NCBI GenBank assembly: GCA_031259605.1
Contig: JAIRLE010000131.1
Span: 1 to 12,230, forward strand
Direction: 5' to 3'
From: Zoogloeaceae bacterium
Lineage (GTDB): Bacteria; Pseudomonadota; Gammaproteobacteria; Burkholderiales; Rhodocyclaceae
DNA: 12,230 nt
Below are positions 6,442 to 12,230 of the stretch, piece by piece. The notes under the pieces were generated by a model. The model searched no databases and was not told where the DNA came from. It saw only the letters and a program-made list of their open reading frames with translations. The position numbers and the translations under genes are program-made. Numbering within the stretch: position 1 is the stretch's first letter; each line of letters begins with the position of its first letter.

Positions 6442-8736
6442 ATGCCCCTGAACCCCCCCGTCCGCCATCGTCTGCTGTCTTTTTTCTGGCTTGCCTTGCT
6501 GCTTTTCGTCGCGTGCTTCCTGTTTCTTCAACGGACAGCGTACTCGGAGCGCGTGGATACCGACCTGATTGCCCTGTTACCCAAAGACGGACGGCATCCG
6601 GCGCTGGAGACGGCGCGAAAGGCGCTTTCCGCCCGGGGCGAGCGGCAACTGGCGCTCCTGGTCTCCACGACGGACGCCGTCCGTACCCGGCAGGCGGCGC
6701 AAATCCTGCGCGCGGCGCTGGCGGATGTCGCGCTGACGGAACACGATGATGTCCCGGCAGGGCAAGCAGGCGAAGCGTCGTTTCCCGGCGACTTCTATTT
6801 TCCCTATCGACAAGGCTTGATGAGCGACGCCGACCGGGAATGGCTGTCCCTTGCCGCCCCGGAAGAAGCGCAAAGCCGCGCCCTGGCTCTGGCCTATACG
6901 CCTTTCGCGCCAGGCGGCTTCCCCTGGCTTGCCGATCCTTTCGGCTTCTTCGGCAACTGGCTGCAAAGCCTGGGGGAAGCGACGCCGCTTCGTCCCTCCG
7001 GCGGCGAACTGATGCTTGAACACGACGGGCGCGTTCATGCGGCGCTCATCTACACCCTGCCAGGCAGCGCCTTCGACAGGGACTTGCAGGAAACGCTGAT
7101 GGCGCGGCTGGAGACCGCGCGGCAAACGCTGCGGCAGGCGCTTCCAGAGGCGCGGCTTCTGCGCGCGGGCGTGGTGTTGCACGCGGCGGCGGCAACCCAA
7201 CAGGCGGAAGAGGAGATGCGCCTGATCGGGCTGGGATCGCTCTTCGCCTGCTTTCTTTCGATCGGCCTCGTCTTTCAGAGCGCGCGCGCCTTGCAGCTCG
7301 TTTTCGTGTCACTCGTCTCCGGCACGCTCGTCGCGTTGCTTGTCGTGTTTTCACTCTTCGAGCGGGTACATCTGGTCACCCTGGTCTTTGGCGCGAGCCT
7401 GATTGGCGTGGCGGTCGATTACGCCATCCTGGTTTTCGCGCAACACCTGGGCAGCGCGGAACCGGTCTGGGAACGCTTTCGGCGATTGCTGCCAACCCTG
7501 TGCATGGTGCTGCTGGCCCCGGCGCTCGCCTATCTGGCGCTGGCGCTCACGCCTTTTCCCGGCTTGAAACAAATGGCGGTTTTCGCCGTCTGCGGCATTT
7601 TTGGCGCATGGATGAGCGTCATCTGCTTTTATCCTTATTTATTGCCGCCAACCTTGCCGTTGCCCAGGAATGCCCACTGGACGACCCGGCTGCTCGCTCA
7701 CTGGCCGCGCTGGCGCGGCAAAGCCTGGTGGTTTGCGCCCGTCCTTGTCGCCTTCATCGCCGGCGGCCTGGCGCAGTTGCGGATGAACGACGACATTCGC
7801 AGCCTGTTTGTCGGCAATCCCGAACTGATGGCGGAGCAGGGCGAAGTCTCCGCCATCCTGCAACTGCCCAGTCCCGCGCAGATGTTTTTGCTCTCCGCAG
7901 AAAGCGCGGAAACGCTGTTGCAAAAGGAAGAAGCCCTGATCGCGCGGCTGCGTCCCCTGATGGCTGCGGGCAAAATCGACGGCTTCGAGGCGACGAGCCG
8001 CTGGCTGCCCTCACAGGCGCGGCAGAAGGAAAATCGCGCCAGACAGGAAAAATTGACAGCCAGCCGCATGACCTTGGCAAGGAACCTGGAACTCCCCGGT
8101 GACTGGGCAAAGGAAAGGGATGCGCCCTTCCTGACGCCGGAAGCCGGGTTGAACCTCCCGTTTACGCAGGCCACCGCCCTCTGGCTGGGCGAGGTGCAGC
8201 CTGGAAAACACGCCAGCATGGTACTGCTGAAAAACTTGCGCGGAAAGGAAACAACGGCGGCACTGGCGGAACTTGCCGCCGAAGGCGTAACCTGGATCGA
8301 CCAGACGCGCGACATTTCCGAACTGATGCAACGCTACCGGCACATGCTCACGCAAACCCTGCTCGCCGCCTGTCTGTTGCTGCCCTTGCTGCTCTACCCT
8401 TTCTTCCGGCGCGAAGTCTGGCGTCTCCTTGTTCCGGCGCTGCTGGCGGGACTGACGACGCTTGCCGTCATGGGGTACCTGGACATTCCCGTGCAGATGT
8501 TGAGCATCCTCGCCCTGCTGCTCACCTTGGGCATGGGCGTCGATTACGCCATTTTTCTCGCTGCCCGCCAGACCCACGCCCACACCCTGCTGGCAACGAC
8601 ACTCGCCGCCAGCCTCACCCTCGCCTCCTTTGGCCTGCTGGCCCTTTCCGCCACACCCGCGCTACACGCGCTGGGATTGACCGCCACCCTGGGCGTGACG
8701 CTCTCCTGGCTCCTGACGCCGGTCTTCCGGAAATGA
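6442..8736 (+). CDS. MMPL/RND-family exporter
   Basis: This is a 764-residue inner-membrane exporter with the duplicated RND plan: one N-terminal helix (about 9-30), a large periplasmic loop, a helix bundle, a second single helix and loop, then a second bundle. The two halves carry matching VDYAI motifs, GVAVDYAIL (Asp326) and GMGVDYAIF (Asp701), the proton-relay position of MMPL proteins. It would move the lipid-linked product out of the inner membrane and hand it to the LolA-like carrier. The start is uncertain. ATG 6442 is used here; TTG 6406 in the same frame gives 12 more residues. The ATG at 6399 that overlaps the previous stop is in a different frame. In many aryl polyene clusters this gene is followed by ketosynthase genes, which are absent here. 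Confidence 0.86.
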   Translation: MPLNPPVRHRLLSFFWLALLLFVACFLFLQRTAYSERVDTDLIALLPKDGRHPALETARKALSARGERQLALLVSTTDAVRTRQAAQILRAALADVALTEHDDVPAGQAGEASFPGDFYFPYRQGLMSDADREWLSLAAPEEAQSRALALAYTPFAPGGFPWLADPFGFFGNWLQSLGEATPLRPSGGELMLEHDGRVHAALIYTLPGSAFDRDLQETLMARLETARQTLRQALPEARLLRAGVVLHAAAATQQAEEEMRLIGLGSLFACFLSIGLVFQSARALQLVFVSLVSGTLVALLVVFSLFERVHLVTLVFGASLIGVAVDYAILVFAQHLGSAEPVWERFRRLLPTLCMVLLAPALAYLALALTPFPGLKQMAVFAVCGIFGAWMSVICFYPYLLPPTLPLPRNAHWTTRLLAHWPRWRGKAWWFAPVLVAFIAGGLAQLRMNDDIRSLFVGNPELMAEQGEVSAILQLPSPAQMFLLSAESAETLLQKEEALIARLRPLMAAGKIDGFEATSRWLPSQARQKENRARQEKLTASRMTLARNLELPGDWAKERDAPFLTPEAGLNLPFTQATALWLGEVQPGKHASMVLLKNLRGKETTAALAELAAEGVTWIDQTRDISELMQRYRHMLTQTLLAACLLLPLLLYPFFRREVWRLLVPALLAGLTTLAVMGYLDIPVQMLSILALLLTLGMGVDYAIFLAARQTHAHTLLATTLAASLTLASFGLLALSATPALHALGLTATLGVTLSWLLTPVFRK

Positions 8737-8813
8737 AGTGAGGTTGTCGTAGAACGGTTTTCCGGGATCGGCGCTTCCAAGGCGAGCCTGGAGGCGCATA
8801 TCGACACCGGCGA
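8737..8813. other. Exporter downstream spacer, no gene seen
   Basis: This short spacer lies between the exporter stop and repeat copy B. The exporter frame stays open for about 30 codons after its stop, ending at TGA 8827-8829, but there is no start signal or recognisable family. No promoter or terminator is evident within these bases. Confidence 0.4.
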
Positions 8814-8825
8814 CAGGGCAGCCGC

Positions 8826-8911
8826 ATGAATGCCATCATCGTATTTTCAGTTCGCGCTGCTGCTTGCCGTCCTCTCTCCCGCAGGCGGAAGAGGGGAAAA
8901 CGGGCATTCAT
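8826..8911. repeat. Inverted-repeat-bounded module in copy B (86 bp)
   Basis: On the plus strand the segment begins ATGAATGCCATCATCG and ends CGGGCATTCAT, giving terminal inverted repeats of ATGAATGCC. Its left 42 bases or so match the left end of the 220-bp module in copy A, and its right end matches that module's right end. Module 1 lies on the other side of it here. It contains one CTCTCCCGC/GCGG hairpin. Confidence 0.7.
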
Positions 8912-9040
8912 CGTAAAACTCACTCCGGTTTGAAACCCCGCCCGTAAGAAAGGCGCGAAGGTTGAGACCCCGGCCGCAGCCGGGGTTTCGACCGTAGCCA
9001 TTCTCGAGGGGAGAGACCCCCCTTCCCAATGGAGTTGGAC

Positions 9041-9071
9041 CGACAGCCCTGAAGGGCTGTCGCTGATTTTT
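9041..9071 (+). terminator. Terminator-like hairpin in repeat copy B
   Basis: A perfect 9-bp stem CGACAGCCC-TGAA-GGGCTGTCG (9041-9062) is followed after four bases by five T residues (9067-9071). On the plus strand it would work as an intrinsic terminator for the exporter operon, about 300 bp past the exporter stop. The T-run lies on the plus-strand side only, so it is less suited to ending the convergent minus-strand gene. The stem is part of the dispersed repeat and is conserved in copy C. Confidence 0.6.
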
Positions 9072-9088
9072 GCTGCGATTGCCCTGCG

Positions 9089-12000
9089 TCAGCGCGCCAG
9101 TTTTTCCGCTACCGTAAAGGCTTCGCGGATGTTGTTGCGCAGTTGGTTGTCGTCCCACGGTTTGGTGAAGAACTTGTAGATTGCGCCTTGGTTGATGGCC
9201 TGGGTTATGCTTTCGATTTCCGAGTAGCCGGAGAGCACAATACGCATGGTATCCGGGTAAATATCCTTGACGCGCGCAAGGAATTCCGTGCCGCTCATCA
9301 CCGGCATGCGCTGATCCGAGATCACGACCTGTACCCGGTTGCGCGCCAGCAGATCGAAGGCTTCGCCGGGATCTGTGGTGGAAAGGATTTTGTAGCCATC
9401 CAAGCGGAACAGTCTTTGCAGGGAATGCAGGATATTGGGTTCGTCATCGAGCAGCAGCAGGGTGCGCTGCCGGAGTTCCGTGCCTGAAGTGACGGGCAGT
9501 TGTCTGGCTTCATGCAAAAAACGGGTGCAACCCTCCGCGTCCAGCGGATGGCTGAAGAAAAAACCCTGGAGGGCGGCGCAACCGCGCTGGCGCAGGAAAT
9601 CGAGCTGGCTTTCGGTTTCCACGCCCTCGGCCAGCACCGACATGTGCAGGCTTTGCGCCAGCGTGATGGTGGCGCTGGCAATGGCGGCGTTGGTGGGATT
9701 GGACGTAATGTCGCGCACGAAGGACTGATCGATCTTGATTTTGTCGAAAGGCAGACGCGACAAATGCGCCAGCGAAGAATAGCCCGTGCCGAAATCATCC
9801 AGCGCCAGCCGGACGCCCATGTCATGCAATTGCCGGCAAATGACAATGGCCTCATCTGCGTCGTCGAAAAAGGCGCTTTCCGTCAATTCGATTTCCAGGC
9901 AATGCGCGGGCAGACTGTGCTCGCGCAGGGCGGCTTCGACCACGGCGACCAGGTTTTTCGATTTGAACTGATGGACGGAAACATTCACCGCCGTGGTAAC
10001 GGGCGGCAAACCTTCATCCAGCCAGATGCGGGTCTGGCGGCAGGCTTCGTTCAGCACCCAGGCACCCATCGGCAGAATCAGGCCGCTCTGCTCCGCGACC
10101 GGAATGAACTCTGAAGGCGGAATGACGCCAAAATCGGGACTGTTCCAGCGAATCAGCGCTTCCACGCCGTTGATCCGGCCACTGGCCATATCCGCCTGCG
10201 GCTGGTAGAAAAGCTGGAACTCGCGGCATTCCAGCGCCTGGCGCATCTGGGTTTCCAAGTGCAGGCGCTGGCGCATTTGCAGGCTCAGTTGCGCGGTGTA
10301 GAAGCAGAAGATATTGCGTCCCTGGTTGCGGGCGTGATACATGGCGGTACCCGCGTATTGCATCAGATCATTGGCGTTCCTGCTGTCCTCCGGGTACAGG
10401 CTGATGCCCGCCGAGGCGCTGACGCTGATTTCACGTTTGCCGTCGATGACAACGGGCTGATGGAGAATATCCAGCACGATTTGCGCCATGCGCGCCACTT
10501 CATCCGGGTGCCTGACGTATTCCTGTATCAGGATGAAATCGCTGCCGTCCAGACGCGCCAGGGTATTCTTGCCGCGCATTCGCTTCTGAATGCGTTGCGC
10601 CAGCAGGCGCAATACATGGTTGCCCATCTGATGGCCGAAACTGTCGTTGATGGTCTCGAAATGACGCAGACCGATGCACATCAGCCCCACGCCATGCCGG
10701 TTGCGTTCGGCTGCCTCGAGGGCGGCTTCCAGGCGTTGGTGCGCCCAGCGACGATTGGGGAGTTGGGTGACGGGATCGTGGTCGCGCTCGTGTTCGCTCT
10801 GTTTCAGGCGCGACAAATCCGTCAACACGCCCACGTAATGCGTCGGCGTTCCTTTCCGGTCGCAGACGCTGCGGATGCTCAAAAAATGCGGCGCGTTGCC
10901 GCCGTTCTTGTGGCGATTGACAATCTCGCCTTGCCACTCGCCTTTTGTGGTGAGCGCGGCCCACATCCGCTGATAGAAGGTTTCGTTTTGCGCGCCGGAT
11001 TTCACCAGCGAGGGATTGTCGCCCCTGACCTCTTCCGCAGTGTAGCCGCTGATGTCGCACCAGGCCGGATTGACATACACGATGCGCGGCACACGGTCGG
11101 TGATGATAACACCGTCATGCGTCAGCGTCAGCATGGCTTCCGTCTGACGCACCTGTTGCGCCATTCGCTGGAAAAGAATGGCGTGGCTGGCTTCGGCAGC
11201 AAGTTGCCGGATGGTTTCTTGCATAGCGGCATCCGGCGCGGCCACCAAGCGGGAGTAGAGATTCATCACGCCCAGCGGCGTCTGGCCGGTGTGCGGCAAC
11301 GGCTGCGACCACAACGCCTGCCAGCCCGTCCCGCGTTGCAGCGCCTGCATTTTCACGCGCTGCGGACAATGGGCGCATTCCGCCGCCTGCGCGATATTGT
11401 CGCTGAAGACAGGCGCATTATGGCGCAGGGCATGCGTCGCGCAGCCGTAGTGTTCCAGTATGTCCGTCATCCCGGAGCGATAGGCCTTGTCCATGCCGGG
11501 CGCGGTCTTCAGGGAAAAACTTTGTCCGCTTTCGTCGAACAACCAGAAGGCCGCGCGCCAGTCGGGGAAAATTTCTTCCGCGACAGAAACGATGGTGTCC
11601 AGCGCCTCGGTCAGGACATTGTTTTCCAGCAGGCGATACATTTTCGCGCGCGCCGCGCCCAGGGCCGCCGCCGCTTTCTCAAGGCTGACGTCGGTCCACG
11701 CGCCCAGCCATTCCGGCGCGTCATCGGCTCTTCGGGGTAAACGCGTCAACTGCTCCCGAATCCACAACGGATGCCCCGCGCCATGCCGGAGACGATAGGT
11801 CTTTTCTTCGGTTTCGGTTTGCGCGATTCCCAGATCCTGCGCCAGCACCGCGGCGCGCCACCAGCCCTGCGTCAGGATCGCCGCTTTTGCGTAACCCAGA
11901 ACACGCGCCGCGTTGGAGCTTGCCCAAAGCAGCAGCCGCCCATCCGCTTCTTGCCGGAAACTGAAAAAAACCGTATCGCCAAGCGACAGCATATCGAAGC

Positions 12001-12091
12001 GCCGCTTGCGCGCCTCCTGTTTATGACGTTTTCCGGCAAGTTCCGCTCCCATGCGCATGACCATATCAATAGAGTAATGGAATCCGGGCAT
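9089..12091 (-). CDS. PAS-GAF-PAS-GGDEF(degenerate)-EAL-REC c-di-GMP signalling protein
   Basis: This is a 1000-residue cytoplasmic sensor with no clear membrane segment. Domain order: PAS-like (about 34-125), GAF (about 150-305, with the family Cys217 and a CAHC at 239-242), PAS (about 316-430; ITDRVPRIVYVNPAW and ISGYTAEEV), GGDEF (about 437-595), EAL (about 612-860) and a C-terminal receiver (about 877-995). The GGDEF signature is DGSDF (515-519) and no RxxD inhibitory site precedes it, so diguanylate cyclase activity is unlikely. The EAL domain keeps Glu644 (EALIRW), NVSV, ELTES, the DDFGTG aspartates (765-766), KID, AEGVET and QG, so c-di-GMP phosphodiesterase activity is predicted. The receiver has the LLDDEPN acidic patch, Asp926 (SDQRMP) and the TKPW lysine. 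Its phosphorylation would be by an unlinked kinase. It is convergent with the operon; any role there is unproven. ATG 12091 lacks a strong ribosome binding site. Confidence 0.9.
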   Translation of the reverse strand: MPGFHYSIDMVMRMGAELAGKRHKQEARKRRFDMLSLGDTVFFSFRQEADGRLLLWASSNAARVLGYAKAAILTQGWWRAAVLAQDLGIAQTETEEKTYRLRHGAGHPLWIREQLTRLPRRADDAPEWLGAWTDVSLEKAAAALGAARAKMYRLLENNVLTEALDTIVSVAEEIFPDWRAAFWLFDESGQSFSLKTAPGMDKAYRSGMTDILEHYGCATHALRHNAPVFSDNIAQAAECAHCPQRVKMQALQRGTGWQALWSQPLPHTGQTPLGVMNLYSRLVAAPDAAMQETIRQLAAEASHAILFQRMAQQVRQTEAMLTLTHDGVIITDRVPRIVYVNPAWCDISGYTAEEVRGDNPSLVKSGAQNETFYQRMWAALTTKGEWQGEIVNRHKNGGNAPHFLSIRSVCDRKGTPTHYVGVLTDLSRLKQSEHERDHDPVTQLPNRRWAHQRLEAALEAAERNRHGVGLMCIGLRHFETINDSFGHQMGNHVLRLLAQRIQKRMRGKNTLARLDGSDFILIQEYVRHPDEVARMAQIVLDILHQPVVIDGKREISVSASAGISLYPEDSRNANDLMQYAGTAMYHARNQGRNIFCFYTAQLSLQMRQRLHLETQMRQALECREFQLFYQPQADMASGRINGVEALIRWNSPDFGVIPPSEFIPVAEQSGLILPMGAWVLNEACRQTRIWLDEGLPPVTTAVNVSVHQFKSKNLVAVVEAALREHSLPAHCLEIELTESAFFDDADEAIVICRQLHDMGVRLALDDFGTGYSSLAHLSRLPFDKIKIDQSFVRDITSNPTNAAIASATITLAQSLHMSVLAEGVETESQLDFLRQRGCAALQGFFFSHPLDAEGCTRFLHEARQLPVTSGTELRQRTLLLLDDEPNILHSLQRLFRLDGYKILSTTDPGEAFDLLARNRVQVVISDQRMPVMSGTEFLARVKDIYPDTMRIVLSGYSEIESITQAINQGAIYKFFTKPWDDNQLRNNIREAFTVAEKLAR

Positions 12092-12124
12092 ATTACCGCA
12101 TCCGGGGGATCAGGGGACGAAGGA

Positions 12125-12136
12125 CAGCCATGGCTG
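12125..12136. promoter_or_regulatory. Perfect 12-bp palindrome upstream of the signalling gene
   Basis: CAGCCATGGCTG is a perfect inverted repeat 34-45 bp upstream of the minus-strand start codon and just outside repeat copy C. Its position would suit an operator. It could equally be chance or a boundary sequence of the repeat, and it is not seen beside the other copies. Confidence 0.3.
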
Positions 12137-12138
12137 GA

Positions 12139-12230
12139 GCAGCAAAAATTAGCGACAGCCCTTCAGGGCTGTCGGTCCAACTCCATTGGGAAGGGGTTTC
12201 TCTCCCCTCGAGAATGGCTACGGTCGAAAC
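12139..12230 (+). repeat. Dispersed repeat, copy C (cut by the window end)
   Basis: This copy begins GCAGCAAAAATTAGCGACAG, nearly identical to the minus-strand start of copy B, and continues with the perfect stem CGACAGCCC-TTCA-GGGCTGTCG (12153-12174), the TCCAACTCCATTGGGAAGG block and CTCTCCCCTCGAGAATGGCT to the window end. On the minus strand the hairpin is followed by CTAATTTTT, so it could terminate transcription entering from the right. It faces copy B across the signalling gene, with both repeat starts adjacent to that gene. Confidence 0.8.

Larger units (their letters stand above)
8814..9076 (-). repeat. Dispersed repeat, copy B (inverted relative to A and C)
   Basis: Read on the minus strand from 9076, this copy starts GCAGCAAAAATCAGCG and contains the CGACAGCCC hairpin, the CTCTCCCCTCGAGAATGGCT block, the CTTTCTTACGGGCGGGGTTTC block, and then the ATGAATG-bounded module (8826-8911, 86 bp). 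A perfect 8-bp stem ACCCCGGC-CGCA-GCCGGGGT lies at 8967-8986. The copy ends with a GCATTCATGCG...GCCCTG flank shared with copy A. It fills the gap between the convergent exporter and signalling genes, starting 12 bp beyond the latter's stop. Compared with copy A, the central module is shorter and in opposite orientation relative to module 1. It encodes nothing credible. Confidence 0.82.

Noticed and set aside
10259..11740. Long plus-strand open frame of 493 codons
   Set aside because: It lies entirely opposite the PAS-GAF-PAS-GGDEF-EAL-REC gene, whose protein shows multiple recognisable domains. The opposite frame has low-complexity, Arg/Ala/Gly-rich content and no family resemblance.

Overview
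The window looks like chromosomal DNA from a GC-rich Gram-negative proteobacterium, most likely a betaproteobacterium. This rests on the AcnB-type aconitase tail, an aryl-polyene-type gene set with outer-membrane trafficking genes, and a long c-di-GMP signalling protein. The genus cannot be fixed by eye.

Layout. Bases 1-165 are the 3' end of acnB. Bases 166-755 hold no gene. They contain copy A of a dispersed, hairpin-rich repeat (about 260-648) and the untranslated leader of the next operon. Bases 756-8736 are one tightly packed plus-strand operon of nine genes: two acyl carrier proteins, a small polytopic membrane protein (COG4648 type), an AMP-forming acyl ligase fused to a FabA/FabZ-like dehydratase, a family 2 glycosyltransferase, an LpxL-like acyltransferase, a hot-dog thioesterase, a LolA-like periplasmic carrier and an MMPL/RND-type exporter. 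Most junctions overlap or are a few bases apart. Copy B of the repeat follows in inverted orientation (8814-9076) and supplies a terminator-like hairpin. A convergent minus-strand gene (9089-12091) encodes a 1000-residue PAS-GAF-PAS-GGDEF-EAL-REC protein. Copy C of the repeat begins upstream of it (12139) and runs off the window.

How the genes fit together. The operon matches the accessory half of aryl polyene (APE, xanthomonadin-like) pigment clusters. An aryl acid would be activated by the ligase and loaded on an ACP, the chain dehydrated by the fused hot-dog domain, the product attached to a glycosyl/acyl lipid by the glycosyltransferase and acyltransferase, and the conjugate moved to the outer membrane by the exporter and the LolA-like carrier. 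The chain-building half (ketosynthases, chain-length factor, ketoreductase, second dehydratase) is absent, as are the usual methyltransferase and aromatic ammonia lyase. The operon ends at a terminator-like repeat, so the missing enzymes must be elsewhere or the locus does something other than make a full polyene.

The most notable structural signal is in the repeats. Copies A and B share both outer flanks, but their central segment, bounded by inverted ATGAATG(C/T)C ends, lies in opposite orientations. It is either an independently mobile or an invertible module, and in copy A it sits about 120 bp upstream of the pigment-type operon.
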